The notes beneath the pieces were generated by a model. The model saw nothing but the letters and a program-made list of their open reading frames with translations, made no database searches and was not told the DNA's origin. From Calditrichota bacterium (GTDB taxonomy: Bacteria > Zixibacteria > MSB-5A5 > GN15 > FEB-12): a stretch of DNA of 11,336 nt. Positions 1-5,953 of this stretch are shown here, piece by piece. The stretch's first letter is position 1. Every line of letters begins with the position of its first letter. The stretch covers positions 1 to 11,336 of the forward strand of contig QQUK01000241.1 of assembly GCA_008501655.1 (NCBI GenBank), in the 5' to 3' direction. A program made the translations under genes and the position numbers.

Positions 1-1
1 A

Positions 2-259
2 GATGACAGCCCGAAACTTCAGCAGATGATTGGTGATCTTTGGGAATGGACATCCTCAGCTTACCTGCCATACCCGGGATACAAGCAGGAAGAAGGTGCC
101 CTTGGAGAATATAATGGAAAATTTATGAGTAATCAGATAGTCTGTCGCGGCGGTTCCTGTATTACTCCTAAAAGTCACTTCAGGAATACATACCGGAACT
201 TTTTCCAGCCTGATAAACGCTGGGTTGTCCTTGGTTTCAGACTTGCAAAAGATGCTTAA
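2..259 (+). CDS. egtB: EgtB-like ergothioneine biosynthesis protein, C-terminal fragment (5' end outside window)
   Basis: The last 85 codons of a gene that enters from the left; the frame is open from base 2, and the first in-window Met (base 26) is internal. The fragment is the end of a formylglycine-generating-enzyme (FGE-sulfatase) fold: LQQMIGDLWEWT, then SAYLPYPGY, GALGEYNGKFM, a CRGGSC motif, TYRNFF, and a final GFRLAKD. In EgtB proteins this region closes a DinB-plus-FGE architecture; EgtB is an iron enzyme joining hercynine to a thiol donor to make the sulfoxide precursor of ergothioneine. The YLPYPG and GEYNGKFM blocks fit EgtB better than a general sulfatase modifier. The related SenA (selenoneine) and OvoA enzymes are not excluded, because the N-terminal half and substrate-binding residues are out of view. 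No egtD lies downstream. Its TAA stop shares TTAA with the opposing gene. Confidence 0.8.
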   Translation, partial: DDSPKLQQMIGDLWEWTSSAYLPYPGYKQEEGALGEYNGKFMSNQIVCRGGSCITPKSHFRNTYRNFFQPDKRWVVLGFRLAKDA

Positions 260-570
260 TGGGTCGGATGAAAGGTGACATAGATTTCGTAAATTTTACC
301 GTTCCGAATCTTTAAAAGTTCACCCGAGACAAATCCACCTGTTGAATATACAACATACCCGCCGTCATTGTCGTAAACTTCATGGATGACATCGAATCTT
401 GGCATCTTCTCAGCATGTTTCCAGCAGGCTTCAATAAAAGAATCAGCAGAGTCATAATTTTCTTCCGGTGAACGGAATTTTAATCCGTCTGCCAAATAGA
501 AACGGACTTTATCTTTGTCGTCCCGAACCCATCCGTCAAAGTACTTTTTGATAATTGTTTTGCTGTTCAT
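256..570 (-). CDS. Small NTF2/SnoaL-like domain protein
   Basis: About 104 residues with the pattern of a single NTF2-like (SnoaL-like) cone fold: an N-terminal helix (KTIIKKYFDGWVRDD), a short 'FRSPEENYDSADSFIEACWKHA' type helix segment, then beta strands (FDVIHEVYDNDG, YVVYSTGGFVSG, ELLKIRNGKIYEIYVTF). Such proteins are small cyclases, isomerases or ligand-binding proteins; the sequence does not say which, so no substrate is assigned. I start it at the ATG ending at 570. A start nine codons further upstream (597) is also open, but has no ribosome site in front of it, whereas the inner ATG is preceded by a G-rich TTGGGG and begins where the domain does. The choice is not firm. It is cytoplasmic, with no signal or membrane segment, and convergent with the egtB-like gene. 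Confidence 0.6.
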   Translation of the reverse strand: MNSKTIIKKYFDGWVRDDKDKVRFYLADGLKFRSPEENYDSADSFIEACWKHAEKMPRFDVIHEVYDNDGGYVVYSTGGFVSGELLKIRNGKIYEIYVTFHPTH

Positions 571-620
571 AGCCCCAACATAGTCTTTCAGATACATTTA
601 ATCAACTGAAAATGTTACTC

Positions 621-648
621 TTGACAAATTTTAATCTTCATATATCTT
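621..648 (+). promoter_or_regulatory. Putative sigma70-type promoter of trhO
   Basis: A perfect -35 hexamer TTGACA (621-626) stands 16 bp before TATCTT (643-648), a 4-of-6 match to TATAAT. Transcription would begin near 655, giving a leader of about 35 nt before trhO. If the organism uses Bacteroidota-type -7/-33 promoters this match could be chance. Confidence 0.4.
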
Positions 649-680
649 GTTCAATCGTAGATATTATAAATCTACTTTTA

Positions 681-686
681 AAGGAA
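681..686 (+). promoter_or_regulatory. Ribosome binding site of trhO
   Basis: AAGGAA, 4 nt before the ATG at 691. It supports this start, which also coincides with the first residues of the conserved TrhO N-terminus (MIVLGFYKYVDI). Confidence 0.6.
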
Positions 687-690
687 TGAA

Positions 691-1572
691 ATGATTGTTT
701 TAGGTTTTTATAAATATGTAGATATCGCCGATGTCGAAGTCCTTGCTGATAAACTTCGCGAATTTTGTCGTCCGGAGAGTTTTAAAGGAACAATTTTATT
801 GAGCAATGAAGGTGTTAATGCCTCAATTTCAGCAAATAGAGATGACATCGATTCATTCCGTTCATTTATAACTGCCTATGATTATTTCTCTGACCTCTTT
901 TTCAAAGAAGAGGAAACCTACGGAGAGCATCCTTTTAAAAAGATGAAAATCAAAATCAAAAAAGAGATAGTCCGTTTTGAGCAGGATGTCGACCTTGCCA
1001 ATCGGGGCAGACATATTACCGCCGAAGAGTTTGTCCAGCTTTATGATAATGACGGGAATTTGAAAGAGGATGTCATCTTGATTGATACCCGTAATGATTA
1101 CGAGTATGAAGTCGGTCACTTCAAGGGTGCAACACATTTTAATCTGCAGACATTCAGAGAATTTGCCGACAAGCTTGACCTTGAATCTCTCAAAAATAAA
1201 AAAGTTGTCATGTATTGTACCGGAGGCATCCGCTGTGAAAAAGCATCAGCATATGTTAAGGAACAGGGAATTGAAAATGTAAGCCAGCTGAATCAGGGGA
1301 TTATTCAATTCGGGAAAGAGTTTGAAAAATCTGTCTGGCAGGGAAAATGTTTTGTATTTGATAAACGGATGGTATCTCCAATGAATTCAGAAGGGGAGCC
1401 AATCTCGACATGCTATATTTGTGGAACTGAATCTGATTTTCAACGCAACTGCAAATATGAACTCTGTAACCGTTTTTATGTTTCCTGTAGTAGATGCGAA
1501 GAAAAATTGAACAAATGTTGTTCAAAGGATTGCATGGAAAAAATCATGCATCCGACAAAAGCTGCAAGTTAA
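691..1572 (+). CDS. trhO: tRNA uridine(34) hydroxylase TrhO (YceA), rhodanese family
   Basis: A 293-residue protein with full TrhO architecture. TrhO makes 5-hydroxyuridine at wobble position 34 of tRNA using molecular oxygen, an alternative to the prephenate-dependent TrhP route. The N-terminal domain carries the family block GTILLSNEGVNASIS (about 33-47) and the basic HPFKKMKIKIKKEIV stretch (80-94). The rhodanese domain spans roughly 105-215, with the active loop MYCTGGIRCEK placing the catalytic Cys at 176 and a second Cys at 182. The segment after it, QGKCFVFDKRMVSP, is also characteristic. The last 55 residues are rich in cysteine (241, 244, 254, 259, 266, 269, 276, 277, 281), the zinc-finger-like tail seen in many members. 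It has its own promoter-like sequence and ribosome site, appears monocistronic, and its stop overlaps that of the convergent dockerin gene in TTAA. Confidence 0.93.
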   Translation: MIVLGFYKYVDIADVEVLADKLREFCRPESFKGTILLSNEGVNASISANRDDIDSFRSFITAYDYFSDLFFKEEETYGEHPFKKMKIKIKKEIVRFEQDVDLANRGRHITAEEFVQLYDNDGNLKEDVILIDTRNDYEYEVGHFKGATHFNLQTFREFADKLDLESLKNKKVVMYCTGGIRCEKASAYVKEQGIENVSQLNQGIIQFGKEFEKSVWQGKCFVFDKRMVSPMNSEGEPISTCYICGTESDFQRNCKYELCNRFYVSCSRCEEKLNKCCSKDCMEKIMHPTKAAS

Positions 1573-2654
1573 TTACATAAAGCCGGTGCCGGTCCGCCTC
1601 CAAACATATACCCAACTAAATATACAATATCTGAAATATCTATACCTTCTGTAGCATTTATATCTGCTTCTGCAAGACAGGTGGGAGATGTGCTTCCTCT
1701 AAAACTATAATTTACAAGGAAAGTCAGGTCTGCAATATCAACCAGATCATCTTCGGAGCCGTCAACATTACCGCGTAAGCCAATGCAACAGTCCGAGGCA
1801 GGTACAAGCAAAGTTATTTCATCAATTCTAACATCACCTTCATAATCATCAGTATGCGGTTCGCCAAGATATAAAAACTCAAGTGAATCAGACATACCGT
1901 GAACCAATGAAAGGGATACCGGAGTAGTTTCTCTGAGTAAATTTTTGTTGCCGTCATACAACCTGAGGATTATCGTGCCGTCTTTTTTCTCGAGTTCAGC
2001 ATAATACCAGCTATTGAGGTTGTAGGTATAAGCTACATTCCAGTTCCAGGGAGATGTATCCCAAAATGAACCAGTCCAGGTCCGGAGCAGATTTCCACCG
2101 GCATTTGTCTGAGGGGCCATATAAACCATGTAAACAGGATGGGTTGTTTCGGAACCGTCTGAATTTTTATGATTATCAATATCTATGACCATTTTCCTAT
2201 GATAATGCCACCATAATTCTGCGCATTCGTCTCCAACACAGGTATCATTAGTTATTGTCAGGAAATACATACCGTTTTCGTAATTACCATTATGGCTGTT
2301 AAAATCAGGATTATTGTAATCGGCAGTTTCATAATTTGTCAGGTCATAATTGATATAGCCGATTTTAGTTCGGATTTTATATTCATCGGGGAGTATTTGT
2401 GTGGTTCTAATCAACCCGGCCTGCCAAAAATCAGGGCAATTGAGCTGAGCATACCCATTTTCAATTGTAATTTCACCACCGTTTAATAATTGAAACAATA
2501 ACCAGTCATCCTGGCTAAACTGTTGACCATCAACAGCTGTAAATGAAGAATCAAAGTTTTCCTGATATTTTGTCTGCCACCCGGAGTCATCAAATTGAGC
2601 CATAGCTGTAATTGATAGTGCAAAAAACGTCAAGATGAATAAAAGATATTTCAT
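1569..2654 (-). CDS. Secreted jelly-roll-like protein with C-terminal dockerin-like module
   Basis: A 361-residue exported protein. Residues 1-19 form a signal peptide (Lys at 3, hydrophobic core, AMA before Gln20). Residues about 25-285 look like a beta-rich ConA-like lectin/glucanase or LamG-type jelly roll (WQTKYQENFDSS; YAQLNC; NSWYYAELEKKDGTIILRLYD; DVRIDEITLLV), but I see no certain catalytic motif such as the GH16 ExDxE. Residues 288-361 hold two dockerin/EF-hand-like repeats, GNVDG...DIADLTFLVNYSF and ADINATEGIDISDIVYLVGYMF, bracketed by cysteines (289, 290, 326, 360) and ending in GGGPAPALC. In cellulosomes dockerins bind cohesins. In FCB-type genomes this tail is found on many secreted proteins and may instead be a surface-sorting or calcium-stabilised end module. 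AGGA lies about 6 nt before the ATG. No partner gene is visible; its ligand is unknown. Confidence 0.75.
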   Translation of the reverse strand: MKYLLFILTFFALSITAMAQFDDSGWQTKYQENFDSSFTAVDGQQFSQDDWLLFQLLNGGEITIENGYAQLNCPDFWQAGLIRTTQILPDEYKIRTKIGYINYDLTNYETADYNNPDFNSHNGNYENGMYFLTITNDTCVGDECAELWWHYHRKMVIDIDNHKNSDGSETTHPVYMVYMAPQTNAGGNLLRTWTGSFWDTSPWNWNVAYTYNLNSWYYAELEKKDGTIILRLYDGNKNLLRETTPVSLSLVHGMSDSLEFLYLGEPHTDDYEGDVRIDEITLLVPASDCCIGLRGNVDGSEDDLVDIADLTFLVNYSFRGSTSPTCLAEADINATEGIDISDIVYLVGYMFGGGPAPALCN

Positions 2655-2760
2655 CGGATTCCTGATTTAATAGATTTCCATTCCTGATTAGTACAACGAT
2701 TTGATGAAAGATAAAGTTCCATTTCAATCGTATAAATGATATTGATAGATTACGATAGCC

Positions 2761-2790
2761 TAAAAAAAGAACCCGCCGATCGGCGGGCTC
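2761..2790 (-). terminator. Intrinsic terminator of the DUF378-fasciclin group
   Basis: On the minus strand the perfect 16-bp palindrome CCCGCCGATCGGCGGG (2772-2787) is followed by TTC and then seven T. A GC-rich stem (six pairs with a GATC loop), widened by flanking GA/TC, plus a U-run is a textbook rho-independent terminator. It sits 33 nt past the stop of the single-domain fasciclin gene. The plus strand has no matching U-run, so it acts one way. Confidence 0.9.
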
Positions 2791-2822
2791 GTGTGTGTTA
2801 TGCGATTGCTATAGAAATTTAG

Positions 2823-3368
2823 TTATTTCTTTTCTTCCGGTATAAGAACAGCATTGATTACATGAATTATACCGTTTGAACATGTAATGTCAGTTGTAGT
2901 AACTTGAGCATTATTGATCATGACCATATTATTATCAGCCTTAATCATGATATTCTGACCGTTTAAAGTGGATGCCTTATCAAGACCGGTTACTTCTTTC
3001 GCTGTTACTTTACCTTCGACTACATGGTAAGTTAGAATTGAAGTTAGTTTCTTTTTATCCTTTAACAATGCTTCAACGGTACCTTCCGGGAGGGCAGCAA
3101 AAGCTTCATCGGTTGGTGCGAAAACGGTAAAAGGTCCTTCACCGGTAAGTGCTTTATCCAAACCGGCAGCATTGAGAGCTGCTAACAATGTTTTGAAAGA
3201 ACCGGCTGCTTTTGCAGTTTCAACGATATTACTTTCGGATTTAACTGATGTCTTTTCTACATGAGTATGGTCATCTTTACCTTTTTCAGTTCCACAAGCA
3301 CCACAATGTGCTTCTGATGAACCGGCGATAAAAAGTACTGCCAGTGCGATTGTTGCTAATTTTTTCAT
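2823..3368 (-). CDS. Secreted single-domain fasciclin (FAS1) protein
   Basis: A 181-residue protein. Residues 1-20 are a signal peptide (KK at 2-3, LATIALAVLFIAG core, likely cut after SEA). A short linker (21-46) is unusual: HCGACG followed by a charged KDDHTH stretch, which could bind a metal or form a disulfide. The FAS1 domain covers about 47-178: NIVETAKAAGSFKTLLAAL, the H1-type motif FAPTDEAFAALP (83-94), the central YHV (114-116), and the H2-type end NGIIHVINAVLIP. FAS1 domains are extracellular adhesion or protein-binding modules. The Cys is preceded by EAH, so it is not a good lipobox, and I call it soluble/periplasmic or surface-associated. AAAGG about 7 nt upstream supports the ATG. 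It is the last gene of the minus-strand group, just before a strong terminator. Confidence 0.9.
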   Translation of the reverse strand: MKKLATIALAVLFIAGSSEAHCGACGTEKGKDDHTHVEKTSVKSESNIVETAKAAGSFKTLLAALNAAGLDKALTGEGPFTVFAPTDEAFAALPEGTVEALLKDKKKLTSILTYHVVEGKVTAKEVTGLDKASTLNGQNIMIKADNNMVMINNAQVTTTDITCSNGIIHVINAVLIPEEKK

Positions 3369-3394
3369 TGTATTACCTTTCTTACTCTGTTTAA

Positions 3395-3441
3395 TCTTAA
3401 TTTTAAGAAACGACCCGGCAGATAATTCTTACCGGGCCGTT
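3395..3441 (-). promoter_or_regulatory. Intergenic hairpin between the two fasciclin genes
   Basis: On the minus strand AACGGCCCGG, a 13-nt loop and CCGGGTCGTT (3409-3441) make a 10-bp stem with one G-U pair. It is followed by TTTCTTAAAATTAAGA, itself a small imperfect palindrome (3395-3408), without an uninterrupted U-run. It may be a leaky terminator, an RNA processing site or a stabilising 3' end that sets the ratio between the two fasciclin products. Confidence 0.55.
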
Positions 3442-3462
3442 GTAACGCAGTATCACGAACCG

Positions 3463-4512
3463 TTATGGGAGTAATACGTTATCTATGACATGGATGACGC
3501 CATTGCGTGCTTTAATATCAACAGCGACAACATTTACTTCATCATTTAATACAACACCGCCATCGACAACAGCGACTGAAACAGCACCACCATTTACCAT
3601 CGGTGCTGAGTCAATAGTAACCACGATATCCGAAGTGACTCTACCGGTGGTAACGTGATAGAGAAGAATATTCTGCAGTGTCGGAATATCATTTAACAAT
3701 GCCGGGATTGTACCTTCCGGAAGCGCTCCAAATGCATCTTCTGTCGGAGCAAATACTGTAAACGGACCCTGACGTCTCAGAGTTGATTTTAAATCAGCAG
3801 CTTTAACAGCAGTAGTCAATGTATTTAAACCGGCAAGACGGGCAACATCATATATTGATAACCATCTAGTCAGCCAGTTTAAACGACCTTCAACGATTGC
3901 ATTAGAAATCCAGCCGCCGCCAAAACGGTAACTTCCAAACCAGTAGCCGGTTGCGTATGTCGTGGAGCCATCTTTAATCGCTGATGTAGATGCCTGAGGA
4001 ATCACCACTGCATCGATGACATGGATGATACCATTTGATGTTTCGATATCGGTAAGGACAACCATTGCATCATCAATCATTACAGTACCGTCACCATTAA
4101 CTGTTACAGCAAGTTCAGCGCCGTTTAATGTAGGGATTGTTGCTTTTGTTACAACTTCGGAAGCTTTGACTGCTCCGATAGTTACATGGTAAGTCAAGAT
4201 AGCTGTTAAAGCGTCAGTATCAGCTAAAAGTGCTTCAACTGTACCGGCAGGAAGTGCGGCAAAAGCACTGTCTGTCGGGGCAAAAACGGTCAAAGGACCT
4301 TCAGCTTTTAAAGCTTCAACAAGGCCGGCAGCTTCAGCAGCAGCTAATAATGTAGTGAAGTTACCGTTTGCAGCCGCAGTTTCAACAATATCCATTGTCG
4401 GCTGAGGGTTATTATTGGAAAGTGGGTTTGTTTCGTCATCATCGGAACATCCGATAAATACGACGGTGCTTAAAAGAAGCATTGCGGTTAAAATTGATTT
4501 GAACTGTTTCAT
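3463..4512 (-). CDS. Lipoprotein with two fasciclin (FAS1) domains
   Basis: A 349-residue predicted lipoprotein. The signal sequence ends in VVFIGC, with the lipidated Cys at 22 followed by SDDDE, a common outer-membrane or surface lipoprotein start in the FCB group. FAS1 domain 1 spans about 39-172 (DIVETAAANGNFTTLLAA; FAPTDSAFAALP; ILTYHV; GIIHVIDAVVIP). FAS1 domain 2 spans about 219-349 (FAPTEDAFGALP; ILLYHV; GVIHVIDNVLLP). Between them lies an aromatic-rich linker (about 180-218, TYATGYWFGSYRFGGGW then LNWLTRWL) that matches no domain I know. Domain 1 resembles the single-domain protein downstream more than it resembles domain 2, so the second gene may derive from duplication of that half. 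AAAGGA about 9 nt upstream supports the start. It lies 32 nt after the DUF378 gene and is probably cotranscribed. The role is presumably envelope adhesion or surface interaction. Confidence 0.9.
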   Translation of the reverse strand: MKQFKSILTAMLLLSTVVFIGCSDDDETNPLSNNNPQPTMDIVETAAANGNFTTLLAAAEAAGLVEALKAEGPLTVFAPTDSAFAALPAGTVEALLADTDALTAILTYHVTIGAVKASEVVTKATIPTLNGAELAVTVNGDGTVMIDDAMVVLTDIETSNGIIHVIDAVVIPQASTSAIKDGSTTYATGYWFGSYRFGGGWISNAIVEGRLNWLTRWLSIYDVARLAGLNTLTTAVKAADLKSTLRRQGPFTVFAPTEDAFGALPEGTIPALLNDIPTLQNILLYHVTTGRVTSDIVVTIDSAPMVNGGAVSVAVVDGGVVLNDEVNVVAVDIKARNGVIHVIDNVLLP

Positions 4513-4544
4513 TTTATAAATCCTTTCGTGATACTAGTTATTAT

Positions 4545-4757
4545 TTACGAGTTATTTGTTGCCCAGCGTTTCTGAATTGATTTCCACTGGAAAATTTGAT
4601 AAACGGCGCTGACGCCGACTAAGATGTAGACGATGCTTCCGAGGAACGAACCTCCAAAAAGCAATTCAACCAGATCAAAATTGGCTGATCCGACCAGTCC
4701 CCAGTTGAGACCGCCGATGACCAAAAGAATGGCTGCGATAATGTCTAAGTTTTTCAT
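4545..4757 (-). CDS. DUF378 family small inner-membrane protein
   Basis: A 70-residue protein with two predicted transmembrane helices: about 5-24 (DIIAAILLVIGGLNWGLVG) and 37-57 (FLGSIVYILVGVSAVYQIFQW). The NWGLVG turn, the short NFDLVELLFG loop and the charged C-terminal tail are the signature of DUF378, a family of unknown function. A strong AGGAGA (4764-4769) 7 nt before the ATG fixes the start. It is the first gene of the minus-strand group with the two fasciclin genes, and its promoter region faces that of the CarH-like operon. That position makes a light or stress response plausible, but this is inference from position only. Confidence 0.85.
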   Translation of the reverse strand: MKNLDIIAAILLVIGGLNWGLVGSANFDLVELLFGGSFLGSIVYILVGVSAVYQIFQWKSIQKRWATNNS

Positions 4758-4871
4758 TTTGTTTCTCCTAATTATTAGTTATTGGTTTCTCATTTGTTTA
4801 CCTATTGTAACCAAAGCTGTTTATGTTTTGTTCCCTTTTGTTTAATGTATTTTCATTTTTTTATTAATTAT

Positions 4872-4900
4872 TTTATACGTTGTATAACAATGAGTTACAA
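4872..4900 (-). promoter_or_regulatory. Putative promoter of the DUF378-fasciclin group
   Basis: Read on the minus strand: -35 TTGTAA (4900-4895), a 17-bp spacer, and -10 TATAAA (4877-4872). Transcription would start near 4865, leaving a leader of about 108 nt before the DUF378 ATG. The spacer contains one copy of the putative operator TTGTATAACA. Confidence 0.5.
4873..4899. promoter_or_regulatory. Putative CarH-like operator, copy 1
   Basis: TTGTATAACA at 4880-4889, identical to copy 2, followed 5 nt later by GTTACA, so the inner TAAC/GTTA arms are inverted around AATGA. A second perfect inverted repeat, TTATAC-GTT-GTATAA (4873-4887), overlaps it. The site lies between the -35 and -10 of the minus-strand promoter, the usual place for MerR-family operators. 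No binding data can be seen from sequence. Confidence 0.5.
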
Positions 4901-4951
4901 AATATACCCCACATTATATATATAATTATTATAAAAATTTTGTAATTATTC

Positions 4952-4978
4952 TTGATTTGGAGAACTTATTTGTATAAC
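4952..4978 (+). promoter_or_regulatory. Putative promoter of the CarH-like regulator operon
   Basis: -35-like TTGATT (4952-4957) and -10-like TATAAC (4973-4978) with a short 15-bp spacer, after a very AT-rich stretch (4911-4950). The leader would be under 30 nt. The -10 lies inside operator copy 2, which fits autorepression. The short spacer keeps this tentative. Confidence 0.4.
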
Positions 4979-4990
4979 ATTTGTTATATA
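4970..4990. promoter_or_regulatory. Putative CarH-like operator, copy 2
   Basis: TGTATAACA (4971-4979), two T, then TGTTATATA (4982-4990): a 9-bp inverted repeat with one mismatch. With the preceding T its left arm repeats the 10-mer of copy 1 exactly 90 bp downstream. It covers the presumed -10 and start site of the regulator's own operon and lies only 22 nt before the regulator ATG. Confidence 0.55.
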
Positions 4991-4999
4991 TTTCAAGAA

Positions 5000-5005
5000 A
5001 AGGAA
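5000..5005 (+). promoter_or_regulatory. Ribosome binding site deciding the regulator start
   Basis: AAGGAA ends 7 nt before the ATG at 5013. An in-frame TTG at 5007 is only 1 nt from this site and cannot use it, so the ATG is the start. Confidence 0.75.
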
Positions 5006-5012
5006 ATTGAAG

Positions 5013-5951
5013 ATGAAAAACAAATATACAGTCAAAATGGTCTCAAATCGTACCGGTCTCTCACCTCAGCTTATCAGAGCTTGGGAATCAAGGTACAATG
5101 CTGTCAAACCGGAGCGTTCAGCAACAAATCGAAGAATGTACTCTGAAATTGATTTAGAAAAATTGATTCTGTTAAAGCGAGCAACGGTAATGGGGCTTGC
5201 TATCAGTACAATTGCTCATCTGTCTGTTGAGGAGTTGTATGAACTTTTAGATAAAAGGACTTTAACCGAGGATGAGTTTAAAACAGAAAAAAATAAAAGT
5301 AATACAGCTGCTCATTTTCATGTTGAGAGATGTTTGGTAGATATTAAAAACTTCGATTATGCCTCACTTGAATCAAATCTGCTCAATGCATCCTCGGCAC
5401 TCGGTCAAACAAGTTTTATTGAAAAAGTAGTAGAGCCGCTCATGGTCAAGACAGGTGAAAACTGGGCTAAAGGTGATTTTCAGGTCTGTCAGGAACATAT
5501 GGTTAGCTCGATAATAAGGTCAATACTTGGTTCTATGCTTGTCTCAAGTAGAAGTGAATCATCCGGTCCAATAATTTTAATAACAACCCCGAACAAGCAG
5601 ATTCATGAGCTTGGTGCCTTAATCTCAGCACTTACAGCTATATCACTTGGTTGGAACACAATTTACCTGGGACCGAATATGCCGACTGAGGATATTGCCA
5701 AAGCTGCAGCAATGCACCAAGCTGATGTAATAGCATTAAGCATAACTATAGCGATTGGAGATGCAGCTCTCGATTTCGAATTACAAAAACTCCGTAAGAT
5801 TGTCGGTAATGATGTATCTATCATTATCGGGGGACAGGGAGCATTGAGTTATACGGATACATTTAAAAAGATACATGCTGTTGCGGTTAGTAACTTAAAT
5901 GAGTTTAAAGAAGCGCTGAATTCCAATAATACACTCTCGGGTATGAATTAA
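5013..5951 (+). CDS. carH: CarH/LitR-type MerR regulator with cobalamin-binding light-sensor domain
   Basis: A 312-residue cytoplasmic regulator. Residues 4-72 are a MerR winged helix (YTVKMVSNRTGLSPQLIRAWESRY; NRRMYSEIDLEKL). Residues about 100-175 form the four-helix B12 cap with W151, E161 and H162 in exact Wx9EH spacing (NWAKGDFQVCQEH). Residues 185-305 are the Rossmann-type B12-binding domain; IHELGA puts the presumed cobalt-ligand His at 198, followed by LGPNMP and IIGGQG. In characterised CarH proteins this set marks an adenosylcobalamin photoreceptor: a tetramer binds its operator and represses in the dark, and light breaks the Co-C bond and releases it. All key residues are kept, so I expect light sensing rather than the B12-independent CarA type. 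It heads the operon, 2 nt before the photolyase gene, with a likely autoregulatory operator upstream. Its regulation by light is inference from family. Confidence 0.9.
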   Translation: MKNKYTVKMVSNRTGLSPQLIRAWESRYNAVKPERSATNRRMYSEIDLEKLILLKRATVMGLAISTIAHLSVEELYELLDKRTLTEDEFKTEKNKSNTAAHFHVERCLVDIKNFDYASLESNLLNASSALGQTSFIEKVVEPLMVKTGENWAKGDFQVCQEHMVSSIIRSILGSMLVSSRSESSGPIILITTPNKQIHELGALISALTAISLGWNTIYLGPNMPTEDIAKAAAMHQADVIALSITIAIGDAALDFELQKLRKIVGNDVSIIIGGQGALSYTDTFKKIHAVAVSNLNEFKEALNSNNTLSGMN

Positions 5952-5953
5952 TA

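Noticed and set aside
862..1137. Open frame on the minus strand inside trhO (91 codons)
   Set aside because: It lies wholly within the clearly real trhO gene, has no ribosome site and its translation resembles no protein.
4783..4814. TTGGTT/AACCAA inverted repeat in the DUF378 leader
   Set aside because: Six AT-rich pairs around a 20-nt loop are expected by chance in this sequence.
4633..4845. Plus-strand open frame opposite the DUF378 gene
   Set aside because: DUF378 is a conserved family with a strong ribosome site on the other strand; the opposite frame has no support.
4758..5012. Possible cobalamin riboswitch upstream of the B12-dependent regulator or DUF378 gene
   Set aside because: The region is too AT-rich and lacks a B12-box-like conserved core and multi-stem layout; repeats there fit protein operators better.
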